From Rusavskia elegans (Eukaryota > Ascomycota > Lecanoromycetes > Teloschistales > Teloschistaceae), in assembly GCA_011316305.1 (NCBI GenBank), contig SAUG01000046.1:248001-312000 (forward strand): 64,000 nt of DNA, in the 5' to 3' direction. Below, in pieces: positions 31,541-42,867 of the stretch; position 1 is the first letter of the stretch; every line of letters starts with the position of its first letter. The notes under the pieces are model-generated. The model was not told where the DNA came from, did no database searches, and was given only the letters and a program-made list of their open reading frames with translations. Made by a program: the position numbers and the translations under genes.

Positions 31541-32429
31541 CTTTTGCTTCAGCAAATTTCGCAGCCAATAATGTCAAAACCCACCGATCAACGTGGGGTC
31601 CAGCTTTCTATCCCGCTCACGGTCATGTCGCCAGCTCCACAGCGCTGATAAGTGGACCGCCATTTCACTTCCCGCGGTTCAGTATTGCCAGAAGCATCAA
31701 TACCTCGAGGTTCAGCTCTAGAAACCGATGAAGGAAAATAAACTGAGATAAATATCATGTCTGAGGTGGTATGTCACTTTAGCGAGCCGATCTTGCGGAT
31801 CCACACTCAAAATGAACGTTCTGTCAAGAATACCTGGAGCAAATTTCATTCATGTAATGGTAACATTTGACCTTAAAATCGTCTTTGATTGATCATTGCA
31901 ATACTTCTATTACAAATCTGCCAACTCGGGTGTACAACTCAACTTCTAGGTCAGAATAATATCAGAATAAAGTGCCAATTATACCGGCTGGCAACTGGAG
32001 CTGCATATTTGATAGTCCGCCCTAGAAAGACATCGCGGAAGAGACCGCTGAATAAAAAAGGATGGACTTGGTTCTCCTTTGTTACCCTCGCGGGGAGCAG
32101 AAAAACCGGGACACTAAGCCTATAGTCTCATGCATTAGCAGGGCATCTGATTTGGCTGGCAGTCGTGGTTTCGAGTACCCAATTCGCATAGTCGAATTGT
32201 CCGAACGATTCTGCAATTACCTTACTATTAGAGTGATTGAGTTTGAGACCGCCAAGTCCACAGGGCTGGTTAAGGCTGAGTGAGTTTCCCAACCCCACGG
32301 ATGTTTGAATAAGTTTGTCTCCTTTGCGTAGGAAAGTTTCCAATCCAAGAATACAGCTCTACTTGCTGTCCGTATGAATTTATATTCAAATCATGCGATG
32401 ACTCTACACTTCCCCCTAGGATAACCGCA
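31541..32429. other. Intergenic region with foldback repeat copy 3
   Basis: Separates the RBR remnant from the homoserine kinase gene. Copy 3 of the foldback repeat is at about 32121-32180. No gene is seen. Confidence 0.5.
32121..32180 (+). repeat. Dispersed foldback repeat, copy 3 (degenerate)
   Basis: TAGTCTCATGCATTAGCAGG, then GCATCTGATTTGGCTGGCAG and TCGTGG, matches the left half of the family. The right arm (TTCGAGTACCC) is degraded compared with TATCGGATGCCC in copies 1, 2 and 4. Confidence 0.65.
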
Positions 32430-33824
32430 ATGAAACGAATCAGGGTACCTGGTTCGACCGCTAATCTGGGTTTGTCTGCATGATAAAGTCACCCCTTTCC
32501 AAACTGAATGCCGTCCAGGGCCGGGTTTTGACGTTTTGGGGCTTGCTTTGAAAGCTACTTCTGCTTCTCATAAATTCAGCGTTTGCCTCGAGCTCCATAT
32601 AGAGCAACTGCCTCCAGGATCTTCGTTTCCGGGGAATTGCGAGATCATATGCAAAGGCGAAGGTGCAGGCACTTTCAGCACGGCTTGTGACGAGAATTTG
32701 GTCACTAAAGTTGCACTTTATGTTCTTAGGTCTCATGGCATAAGAGGGTCAGTCAACTGTCTGAGGATAGTCTCAGATCTTGTTTCACAGAGGCTAGGCT
32801 GACTTTCAGTGTATATCAAGCTTCCCTTCCCCCGTCAGGATAACCATGATTTCTGGTATACCATCGTCTCGAGGATTAGGATCATCAGCTGCTGCAGTCA
32901 TTGCGGGTGTAATGCTAGGCAATGAAACTGGCCAACTGAATTTATCCAAGGAGAGGATGTTTGATTATTGCCTAGTGGTGGAGCGGCACCCGGACAATGT
33001 TGGCGCAGCATGCCATGGTGGTGAGTAATGTCTTTGATGTGAATCTATTCTATTGGAGAAGTCAAGCCTAGTCATGGGCCAAAGCTCTGGAAGCGAAGAC
33101 TTCGAAGACATATTAGGAAGCCCCTTGCTCCTTTCAAAGGGTATTGCTGATATCGGATCCACACAGGGTTCATCGGCGCGTTCATGAAATTGCAGGCGCC
33201 ACCTAGTGAGCCAAGCGAGACGTTATCCAAAAGTCTAGACGAGCCGCCTAAGGATATTGCGAGCTATCACCAATTCCCGTTAAACACGGATGTTAAGATG
33301 GTAGTCATTATCCCAGACTTCCACCTCGCTACCACAGACGCCCGAGGACGGCTCCCTCAAACTTATTCCCTCGAGGACGCTGTGTTCAACGCGCAGCGCT
33401 GCTCTCTGCTTCCCGGTCTCTTGGGCGAAACCCCTTTGAACCCGGCAAAAATCTCAGAAGCCATGCGCGATCGCCTTCATCAACCATATCGAATGGCTCT
33501 AATACCTGGCTTTGAAGAAGTTCTACAGACGATTGTGCATGAGGCATATCCCGGTCTATTGTAAGAAAATTTTAGGGCTCTTCCTCTTCTCCTGTGCACT
33601 CCTTTCGGATCTATTGTCGGATCTATCCCACAGAAATAACGCTGACCCTGCTTAGAGGAGTCTGTCTCAGCGGCGCCGGTCCTAGCATCTTAGCACTCGC
33701 GACCAGTAACTTTGAGCAGATCGCTGAAGCTATCTGTGCAATATTAAGGGAAGCGCAGGACATTCGGTATGATTGGCAGGTCTTAGAGGTGGATCATGAC
33801 GGAGCTACCTGCTGTGAGGTCTAA
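32430..33824 (+). CDS. Homoserine kinase (GHMP kinase), divergent
   Basis: Five exons, 32430..32469, 32519..32747, 32839..33020, 33167..33560 and 33656..33824, join in frame to 337 aa. The start MKRIRVPGSTANLGPGFDVLG is the GHMP N-terminal substrate motif. The ATP-binding loop is GIPSSRGLGSSAAAVIAGV (about residues 96-114). Further family blocks are CLVVERHPDNVGAACHGG, PQTYSLEDAVFNAQRCSLL, HQPYRMALIPGFEEVL and YPGLLGVCLSGAGPSILALA. It matches fungal homoserine kinase, which phosphorylates homoserine with ATP on the way to threonine. The loop reads PSSRGLGSS where the common form is PLGRGLGSSG, and the protein is shorter than yeast Thr1. It may be a paralogue of the housekeeping enzyme, so no gene symbol is given. 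Confidence 0.82.
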
Positions 33825-35294
33825 AACTGATGAGCGGCCTCCACGCCCCATCCGACTCGACTAGAATATCCATCAAGCTTTTACGGCAACAAAAGGGAAG
33901 GTTCAGATCGAGTGAAAAAGCATCCGCGTACTTGGGTACGCCCTTAAAGCCCACTGACGGGAATCAGATGCAGGTTGGTGGCCGTCACAACCGTTGCTAT
34001 CGACTACTGACTATTCTGGACGGGTCACGAACTTGTCCCTCCTATGCTCCATCGGAGTATCGGCATCTTCAGAAGGGGAGTCCGCAATCCCAGGGAACAG
34101 CACTACTCTCACCACATGTCTACTGAACGCATGAACGTCATGCTGACATGTGTTGCAAGTATTGGCCCCGAACCTCGTTACTGCCGTCTCCATGCCCACT
34201 GCTATTACATTCGCGTTTTCCTCATCCAAGGCTATCACAGCAGGCTCATATGTAGATGATAATGGCCAAAAACCATTAGTACACTGGAACAGCCTCTGAG
34301 ATGTCCTGCTTACACGACGAGCTCTTGGCGTATCCTCCCGTCATTACGAATCTCGATTCTGCACGCACAGCCGAGATCTGTTGGCATTGGTCGAGGAAAC
34401 AGCAAGATAGCAAAGCTGGTGAATGGTGGCCTTACCCACTACGAGTCGACTGGTTGCCGTGGAGACCAGACAGCCGTTGATGGTGCTTAGCGCCGCCCGT
34501 TATGCAGTATTAGATCATACACTAAGGCAGCTTGGGGCCGTTTCTTCGAATGAGAATTTTTCCTGGTGAGGACTTGGGATGGAGGTGTGATTTTCACAGT
34601 GAAGACTGCACCATACGCAGGGGTTTCTGCACCAGGACAAGAAAGACCAAGATGCCAACAGCGCCTTCCCCACCCTTTCCTTGCCCAATCGCCAAGTCCT
34701 TTCTCGTAGTTTGATATTTCAAGCGCCTATCATAGCTCGAAGTAGTCGGTTTACTCACAGGTAGCGCATCATTGGGTACACATGCTTGACAAAGGGGCAA
34801 CCAGGACTAGCCTTCAGGGACATAACAAATCTGATAACTTGTGACACGCGCACATTCAACGTTTCTCAAGCTTCCTTGCTGTTCTCACGACACCTCCTAA
34901 GAATAATACGTGGGGTTTTAGCTTTTGACAGGCCGTTAGGGTAGCCACATTTCGGCCCGTTAAACTTTAGCGTAGCGCCGAACGCCTGAAGAACTTTCGA
35001 GTCCCCGTAAACATTGGACGATCGAGCTCTCATTCAATCTACAGCCCGACCCACCCACCATACCTGGACTCCCTGCCCATTATCAGGCAGATAACTGGCA
35101 AAGCTTCAGAACTCAAAAGACACCCGCAGAATCGCAGAACAAAGCCAGGATCAAATTCAATGCTCCCACGATGACTATGAAACCTTCAAGAAAGTCACGG
35201 CAAACCTTGTGGCACGAGCAAAACTCAGAGCATACATCACGTTTAAGACATCAATTTTAGCATACTCCTCGCTCATCGCCCTGCTTGACGCATC
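33825..35294. other. Intergenic region, 1.5 kb, no gene recognised
   Basis: Only short open frames on both strands. The last 300 nt form the leader of the gene at 35295. Confidence 0.5.
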
Positions 35295-37052
35295 ATGAAC
35301 CCACCGCCTCCCCCCCCTCCACCACCACCGCACGGCAGCTCTGGTAACAAATCAGGCTTACCGCCCGGCAACTACGACATCTTCGTCATACCTCCTCACT
35401 CGAGCGGTTCAGGCTTTCTCTACTTGCCCTCCCTGCAGACGAACAGAAATAGCTTCTTGGCCGGCGTTGGTTGTACACTCGTCGCTGTAGGAATATGGAC
35501 CGTCGTCTTCCCCGTGCTACGAGAATGGTTCGCCACATTGGTAGCCAGTGGAGGTATGGCCGTCGTCGTGCTGCTGATCGGAGTGGGCGTTGCTGGCTGG
35601 GCTTGGGGCAAGACGCAGACGGAAAGCGGAGGACCAACCAGTGGAGGCGCGACAGGAGCCTCTGCGAATGCCAATGGACAGCCAACCGGCGCCTCTCCGC
35701 CTCCGCCTCCGCCTCCACCTCCCCATCCCGAACCACAGCCAGCTCCAGCTCCTGGTCCGGAGTCGCAGCAGAGAGCCCCTCCACCAAAGCCTACCTGGCA
35801 GCGCGCACAAACAGGACCTACGGGCGCCGGTGGAACAGCGCAGACGAGTGGAACATCGTATACTGCCGGTGCAGGTACCGGCGGAGCTGCCAACGCCGGT
35901 GCTGCGAAAGGATCATGGGAGAAAGCAAGGGAAGAGACACGGAAGAGGGAGGAGGAGAGGAAACGCGCCGAGGAGCTTCGTAAGAAAAGAGAGGAGGCCG
36001 AACAAGAAAGGGTCAAACAGAGGGAGAGGGATGCTCGCGAGAGAGAAATACGGGAGAGAAGAGAAAAGAGGGAACAAGAACTGAAAGAGAAGGCGCAGGC
36101 AGCTCCACCACCTCCTCGGCCAACAGCCCCAAAGCCGGAAACCTCGAGACCACCGTCACCCACCAAACGCCATCAGCAACCTACCGCGAAGACAGCAACC
36201 GAGGATGACGCCTATTCCTTCCGACCATACGACAAACCCAAACGAACAGCGTATACTGGCACCTCAGCTTCATCCATATACTCTGAATCATCCTACGCAC
36301 CGTCACAGTCGACCAGCCGGACGACTTCTCCACCGTCCCATCGCGGCCCTTATCACAGCAAGGATCCTGACAAGATCGTACTCAAAGCTGTGTACTCATT
36401 CAACAATACCTTCACGAAGCTCCCCATTGCACAATTGATCTCAGGAATGGGGTCGGTAACGGATGGGCTGATACTCCGGATCACGACCGAAGGTCTCTTC
36501 ATCGACGACGACGTCCGAGGTGTCCCGCAACGGGAATGGGATATCAAAGCATGGACGTTGAAATTGGTAGAGGTATGGTGTCCCCATTTACACGCATTGG
36601 GAGCGAGTTCTGGCTCCAATTCGACTCCAGCTGCAGGTCGCACGGGCCAATCCGGCTTCCTCTTCAGCAACAAAGAAAAGGGTGCGACCAAGGCACCGTC
36701 CACTGAAGAGTCGGATCAGTTCGTCATGCATCTGATGTCTGCTTGCAAGCACCCGTCCAATCCTGCATCATCTGGCGCGAGTTCTTCGTACCGGACAGCT
36801 AGCTCAGAGACTAGTTCTAACACTGGTGCCTCACAGACTGGTGAATCCAAGGGACTTCATGTCCTGAGAGCGAACATCCGCGACCAGGAGGGGAAACGAT
36901 ACGTCTTCGTGCTACAAGAAGAAGAAGGCTGGAAGGTCGCAGTTGGCCTTCAACGACTCCGAAGGGGAACGCAAGTGCGAGCGCTTGGAGTGAGCGGCAT
37001 GGCAGCGAACGAAGCCAACGTGATCCTGGATGGTATGGGCTGGGGGAGATGA
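35295..37052 (+). CDS. Conserved two-TM, proline-rich fungal protein
   Basis: One exon, 585 aa. It starts with a run of ten prolines (MNPPPPPPPPPPHGSS). Two membrane helices lie at about residues 54-75 (FLAGVGCTLVAVGIWTVVF) and 82-105 (VASGGMAVVVLLIGVGVAGW). A disordered Pro/Gly/Thr region follows, then a basic helical segment (about 212-265, KREEERKRAEELRKKREEAE). A YSFRPYDKPKR motif precedes a conserved C-terminal domain: KDPDKIVLKAVYSFNNTF, ITTEGLFIDDDVRGVPQREW, KLVEVWCPHL, and YVFVLQEEEGWKVAVGLQRL. I recognise this arrangement from many ascomycetes as an uncharacterised conserved protein; its biochemical role is not known. Confidence 0.85.
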   Translation: MNPPPPPPPPPPHGSSGNKSGLPPGNYDIFVIPPHSSGSGFLYLPSLQTNRNSFLAGVGCTLVAVGIWTVVFPVLREWFATLVASGGMAVVVLLIGVGVAGWAWGKTQTESGGPTSGGATGASANANGQPTGASPPPPPPPPPHPEPQPAPAPGPESQQRAPPPKPTWQRAQTGPTGAGGTAQTSGTSYTAGAGTGGAANAGAAKGSWEKAREETRKREEERKRAEELRKKREEAEQERVKQRERDAREREIRERREKREQELKEKAQAAPPPPRPTAPKPETSRPPSPTKRHQQPTAKTATEDDAYSFRPYDKPKRTAYTGTSASSIYSESSYAPSQSTSRTTSPPSHRGPYHSKDPDKIVLKAVYSFNNTFTKLPIAQLISGMGSVTDGLILRITTEGLFIDDDVRGVPQREWDIKAWTLKLVEVWCPHLHALGASSGSNSTPAAGRTGQSGFLFSNKEKGATKAPSTEESDQFVMHLMSACKHPSNPASSGASSSYRTASSETSSNTGASQTGESKGLHVLRANIRDQEGKRYVFVLQEEEGWKVAVGLQRLRRGTQVRALGVSGMAANEANVILDGMGWGR

Positions 37053-38218
37053 GAGGCCACTGGAATGTGCTGCGACGGTTACCACAACAACGTCCAGTAG
37101 CGATTACGGCGGCCATTGGGGACCAGCATCACGACTAGCATATGAGCGACGGAGTTCTTTTCACTCTTTGTATCAGAGGGGACCGACGCATTTTGATTTT
37201 TACATACCCCCTGGAAGCTTGTTGGATGTGGTGGAGGATTGTTGATAGGCGGCTATGTACAGTGAGAAGCTAGGAGATACCTATGCTCTGCAAGGTCTGA
37301 AGAAAGACGTGACATTAAAGACTATCTCCATGTTATACGATGCACAGAGTTTCCCACATGCTTGACTGTCAAGGGATCGGATGTTAACCTTACCCGATTG
37401 GGATGTTCTCGAATCACGTGCTCGATTTGTCAAATCCAACTGGGGCTCACTCGTGGACATACATACCTTTGCACTCGAGGCGGCATCTGTACAGTGACGC
37501 CTGAGCAATCGTCGTAACGATATCCCTCATCGAGGTGTCGATTGTCATACTCCCCGCATTGCGATTGGATTCTGAGGCGACGAGACACGACCTTCCCAAG
37601 TCAACCTCTCGACTCCTTGGAAGCCACCATACATTAATTCACCGTCCACGCGATTCCGTACGGCCTTCTATTCTGTGAAGCCGGTGAATTGAAGTCGATA
37701 CAGTCTGTTAGATTGAACGCGTCCCCTCGTTTCTTTTAGGTGCTACCAACAATCAAAAGCTTGCTGCTAGGAATGCTCTCAGACACCGTCTATCAGAATG
37801 CACATCAGCGCTCACAAGCTATCGTGGGGATAACGGACTGTCAAAAACCTCAGCTAAGGTCCCGAGGAGTACAATCTATTCCGAGAATGACCTTCTTGCA
37901 CTACCTTCTGATTCCGCTGTCCCGTGTCTGTCGACAGAGCCCCAGTGTCAGCCTTGTACCTCTCTCTGTTCAAGTCACCGCTTGTATGTCTATTCTCTTT
38001 CAATTCCCGTTCCTTGGCGCAGCAGCAGCAGCAGCTCAGAAACATGAAGGGCGCGTTCCGCGCATCTTCCCAGTTTTGAAACACGGATCGCGAGAATCAG
38101 AAATCGATACCGTGGTAGATTCCGTGTCAAAACGCTTTTGAAGGTTATATATCTCTTGAAGAGTGTCCGGTGAATTGGTGCTGCTTGGTGAAGCGTATTG
38201 GAAAAGTAAGTCTGCAAC
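37053..38218. other. Intergenic region, 1.2 kb
   Basis: No gene is recognised. A TATATAT box at about 38146-38152 lies roughly 70 nt before the ATG at 38219. Confidence 0.5.
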
Positions 38219-39296
38219 ATGTCGTTTCGCTATATGCTCCACTCCATCATCCTTTTCCCTCTTCTTATACAGGCAACTCCAGTCCGGTATATTGATTTAA
38301 CTAAACCTGGTGCCAACACGTTCGATGAGCCTACTTGCCCAGACTACGCAACGTGTGCACAAGTTGCCCAGGATTACATGAACAACCTCTGGACTACGAT
38401 CGCCGATGAGAAGGCCGTCGACCGAAATGACGGCCTGGAATCGTTCAAGCAACACTACAGCTGCGAACCTTTGCCATCGAACCCGGCCCAGGGCGCTGGG
38501 GTCCGTGGGGACCTCGCGCTCAGGGGTATCGATCTGGACAAGATGTTCACCTGGTCGACATCCTTACGGGATATAGATACGGGAGTCGAAGACATCTTTA
38601 TCACCTATACCAATCTCTTCGACACGAATAAGGGCGTTATCGTCGCTATTGAGAATTGGCATACCTTGGACAGCTCAGGTGCGCTCACCTGGTCCGAACT
38701 GATTTACCAGACGTGGAAAGTTGCCAGCGACCTACAAACCAAAGGCGCCCAAACCTATGCCCAGGGCAAATGGCAGGCCGGTGGTTCCATATCGGCCCTT
38801 CAACATGTGATTCAGAGCCGGATCTCCGAACCCGGAACCATCTCCGTGCTCGGAACAGCCTACCGAGAACTCAACTATCCTGGTGCAAACTCGGGCGATA
38901 AGACATGGCGCAGGTGGAGGGAAGACGACTTCCTCGTCAGAAATTGGTTCTTTTCGATTCTCGGCACAGATGCTTGCAAAGGGACTATCCAGTTGCTGAA
39001 AGAACATGCCGTGGAGATTGGGAGGAAGGAGATCACAGAAATCTGGACAACATGGAGCGGTCCGACCCCAGAAATTTGGTACGTTCTTTCTTCTAGCTTC
39101 TTGATACGGCGGGAACTTTCTCTCCCAGCAAAAAATCATGGTCGCTACCAGTATCTTGGAAAGAGATAGATTCCACACACGAGAGTCATACTGACCGGCC
39201 GTCAACAGGATGGTCATTGAGGCAATCCCGTGGAGGGCATTGCCTGATGCTCCGGCTCTGGGAACCCCCGACTTACTGAATTTTGAAAACATGTGA
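38219..39296 (+). CDS. Secreted protein of unknown function
   Basis: Two exons, 38219..39078 and 39209..39296, join in frame (IW joined to MVIEAIPW) to 315 aa. The signal peptide is about residues 1-20 (YMLHSIILFPLLIQA). The mature protein has few cysteines, among them CPDYATC near the start and SCEPLP. It has mixed helix and strand character with no visible catalytic motif. Motifs such as FITYTNLFDTNKGVIVAIENW and WFFSILGTDACKGTIQLLKE look like a folded domain. I do not recognise the family. Confidence 0.72.
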
Positions 39297-40637
39297 CAAA
39301 GTCTCCTATCCTTTCGAGTGACGAAGTGGGCATCCGATACTTCGACTACTGGCTAAATCGGACGGTCTACCAGTCAGTGCATGAGATACCCGCATTTCTC
39401 AAAACGATTCAACCACCATCTCCATTATAGTAATACATCTCTGACTGAGGGATATTACATGGAGAATCTTTCAAACCATGGAATAAATTAGCCCCTTTGG
39501 AGGCTCTTTCGCTGCGCTTCCGTATGCCATAGAAATCCCTTCTCCTGCAAGTGGTTCCGATTCAGGGGTAAAATTTGCCAAGCGAAACCCCCTATCAGCC
39601 GGAGAAGAGATACAATCCCCATATTAACAAGTACATGCCCTCTCTACTCCTGCCTTTATCCTCCTTCACTTGAGCAAAAGAAACGAATATCCTAAACCCT
39701 GACTGACGTCAACTATATATCATAATCCCCTTTCCTTCCCCCCCGGCTCACAGAATAACTCAGACCGAATCCATCCATTAATGATCCTACACCAACGGAA
39801 ACCGCTCAATCCATGTTTCCAGAGGTGATGATACCAGGTTTTCAAAAAGTTCCATCCAATTTATCTCCAGCTATCTATCTGGTCTAAACCCCTCTTTCCA
39901 CCAACGAGGCTCTCCCTCACTCCCTTTTCCATTTCCAGCACCCCCCCTTTTCCCACCTTCCAATACCAAGGAAGTCGTTATCGGAATCCTCAATGCCGCG
40001 CTACAACGGGTGTTACATCCATCCCATCCCACCCCATACCTTTTTATTATTTCTCGTGAGAGGGGGAGATGGATGATAGATAAGGAAGGGGTTGGTGGCG
40101 ATAGTGAGAGTGATCTATCCAGGTTGGTATACATGTGATTATGCGAGGTGCGAATCGATAGGGCGCTGGATACGGAGACAAGGGATATGGTCTAGGGATG
40201 AGGGGGCTGGGGGAGAAGATGTGGATTGAGTGTACACGGTGAGGTGGGAAGGGGGATCGAGGTGTATAGCTCCGTGAGTGATGGGTAGAGGTGTGAGAGG
40301 AGTACGGTGGGTGATGGGCATCGTATTCAATCACCTCGGGGAAACGAGAGAAGATGGCACTTCGTAATTCTCTTTCTTAGAATGCCTGCAGAGATTCTGG
40401 GAGTCCGATCCAACCAAGCAGCTCAGATCAATGAAGCAAATGTTATATGAATACAATTTCATCAGATTCGACAAGACCGTTCCCTCTCACCAGATCCTGT
40501 CGGCCAGATCCAAACCCCTGAATTCCCGTTTTTTCTTACGTACCCAGATCCAGTCTTCCGAACGTCCGTCCTGAATCGATGCCCCTTTCCCGAAAGGAAA
40601 TTCATGTACCTCGCCCTATCCCAAGTCCGCCTCCAAA
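39297..40637. other. Intergenic region with foldback repeat copy 4
   Basis: Repeat copy 4 begins 10 nt after the stop of the secreted protein gene. The rest (to 40637) holds 3' regions of convergent genes. It is C/T-rich on the + strand to about 39.95 kb and G/A-rich around 40.05-40.35 kb. No gene. Confidence 0.5.
39306..39391 (-). repeat. Dispersed foldback repeat, copy 4
   Basis: Read on the minus strand: TCATGCACTGACTGGTAGAC, CGATTTAGCCAGTAGTCGAA, GTATCGGATGCCCAC, then ACTCGAAAGGATAG. It matches the full span of the family, including the GGATGCCC arm and the GAARGGATA end. It lies in the 3' region of the secreted protein gene ending at 39296. Confidence 0.75.
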
Positions 40638-42319
40638 TTACTGCACAAACAACCACTCATCGCCCGCCTCGCTTCCGGGCGTCAAGACTTTCTGCCCTTG
40701 GTCCTCTTCGTCCATCACACTCTCCACCTCATTGATATCGACCGCCCTCTGCGCCTCCTCAGCCGGCTTCGTCTCCTCCACCCTCGGAGTTTCATCCACC
40801 GGCACAACCACCGCATCCATCCCCTTCAACTCCACACTCCCACTAACATCCCTAAACGCCACCACCCCCTTCCCAACCCCCTTCACACCCTTCAACTTCT
40901 TCTGCACCCACCCTCTTCCATCTTCCACGATCTTCAATCCCGGCCAACGGTACCGGATAGACCCACTCACCGTACTCCCTTCCACCGTACCCTCCCATTG
41001 TGCAGGGTATAGGATGCGGATGCTTCCTGAGATACCTGTATGCGAAGCGTGGAAGTTGCGAAGGGGTGTAGAGGGAGAGGAAAGGGATGGGTGAACGGTG
41101 ATATCCGTGCTTCCGGATAAAACGTGCGTGATGAGGTCGCTGCGTTCCGCGGCGGAGGAGGAGTCGTGAGGGTACAGGGAAGCGTGGATGGAAGAGGAGG
41201 AGGAGTGCAGGGTTGTGGATGTGCCGTGGACGAGGGTTGCGCGGATGGAACCGCTTTGGGTGCGTAGGGTAGAGTGGTAGTCTCGGTGGGGGATTTTGGA
41301 GGGGGTGAGGATGGTGGTGGTGGCGACTCTTATGGAGCCGGATTGGGCTTGGAGGTCGAGGGTTGCGGGGGTGGTGGTGTTGGAGGAGAGGAGGGAGAGG
41401 TTGATGTTGATGCTCCCGGACTGGGTGTGGATTTTCAGGGTGTCACGGAGGGTGAAGTCGCCGGTCACGCTGCCGGATTGGGTGGTGAGGGTTGTTTGGC
41501 GGGAGTCGATGATGAGGTGGGATGGGAGTTTGTTGGAGGTGAGTTTGACGGAGGAAGAAGGGGCACGGATGGAAATTGGGGTGTGTTTGGGGATAGGGAC
41601 GTTCTCGTGGAAGATGACATCCAAAGAGTCGGTATTGATACTGAAAGATAACAGATTAAGACCTCTAGAAATCCAGACAGTTACTTTGGCAGATACGCCA
41701 GTCTCGGAGCTGCTAAGTTGGGGCCGAATTCTTCCACATCCTTGGGCTAGAAAGGTGGTCATGGTCATTCTCTCCGACGGCCCCTCAACAGTAACAAGAC
41801 ATCGATCATCATGATGCACCTCGCTCTCGACCCGTATACTTTTCACGCCAGCAGTGTGGTCTTCCCTGATGTGAAGTTCACCCCTGGTGCGTAAAACAGG
41901 AAGGTCCGACAGCCTGGGGGCCGATGCATGTTCTCGAATGATTTGTGAAAAGGCGAAGCACTTTGGCTTCTTGAACCTTTTATCGGTATTTCTTTGCCGG
42001 GTGTCCATGCTGCAGTGGTCGGATCCTCGTGGTGTGTGTTCGGTTGATACCGAAGAGATCTCGTGGGTGTTGCCTTGAATCTCTACGGCTCTGGAAGCAT
42101 CGATGCAAGGAGGTTCTGTATCTCGGGAAAGAAGATGATCCATGCTGTATGTTGCAGATAAGTCTTCTTGGGTCTTTGCGAGTCAGTACCAGCACGTCAT
42201 GGTGGAGTATTCCCACTGACCTCAATATCTAAGACTGGATGGTTCAGAACCGCAAGAGGTAGGAAGCAAAAGATGAGCACGCAGGAGAACGTCGAGGCAG
42301 CTGTCCGAATTGCAAGCAT
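40638..42319 (-). CDS. Secreted QSGSI-repeat (DUF4097-like) protein
   Basis: Minus strand. The main exon is open from 42143 down to the stop at 40638. An upstream exon from ATG 42319 encodes a signal-peptide-like MLAIRTAASTFSCVLIFCFL. It can splice through donor 42217 and acceptor 42115, or through donor 42221 (GTCAGT) with another acceptor; this junction is uncertain. The protein contains at least eight SGS-type turns: TQSGSV, TQSGSI, AQSGSI, TQSGSI, VLSGST, GISGSI, TVSGSI, DVSGSV. These fit a repetitive beta-solenoid such as the DUF4097/toastrack-type adhesin-like family. An acidic C-terminus ends DEWLFVQ. A surface or wall role is inferred; nothing shows a ligand. Confidence 0.76.
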
Positions 42320-42867
42320 TGGGGGTAGCAGTGGAAGGATAGATGTCAAAGAAATGGAATAGAAGCAGTCGTCTCTCCTTCAGTGGACCTACTATGCTTC
42401 AAAAGACCGAGTCTTTGGTATGCTCGATAAAGCGACTTCCTCTATGCATGCTCATCCGAGCTGCCTTTATAGCTGTCAGCCTTTTCTGCTGAGGCATGTG
42501 GGGTGAAGGCATAGCTGAGAGATGACGTATATCGGCCAATACGGAGTAGGCTGCTTATCGACGTTCGTAGCCTAAGTACGGTCGCCTTGGGCTACCAGGA
42601 GCGCACCCTAAGAGGTGTATTCTGAACCCTCCGTACGAGGCATACCCCTTTTACCCCTGAATCTGTTCCCTGAATTCTGCTGGTGGAATGCAAGAGCTCC
42701 TCGTCTTCACAATTACCTCGCTGTCACTTCTTATCTACGAGACCGTGGTGGCAAGACGTAAACCAATACTTCGACCGACATCGCCCAGTAAATACATCAT
42801 CGAAGTATCAACATAAATCCATCAAAGACATATCATATATACATTCGCATCTGCGCTGGGGGTATCT
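42320..42867. other. Intergenic region
   Basis: 548 nt between the start of the DUF4097-like gene and the 3' end of the Zn2Cys6 gene. Carries a TACGGAGTA palindrome at 42540-42548. No gene. Confidence 0.5.

Noticed and set aside
35420..36166. 248-codon frame antisense to the proline-rich two-TM gene
   Set aside because: It is the complement of a Pro/Gly/Thr-rich and KRE-rich coding sequence; low-complexity complement gives a long open frame without family features.
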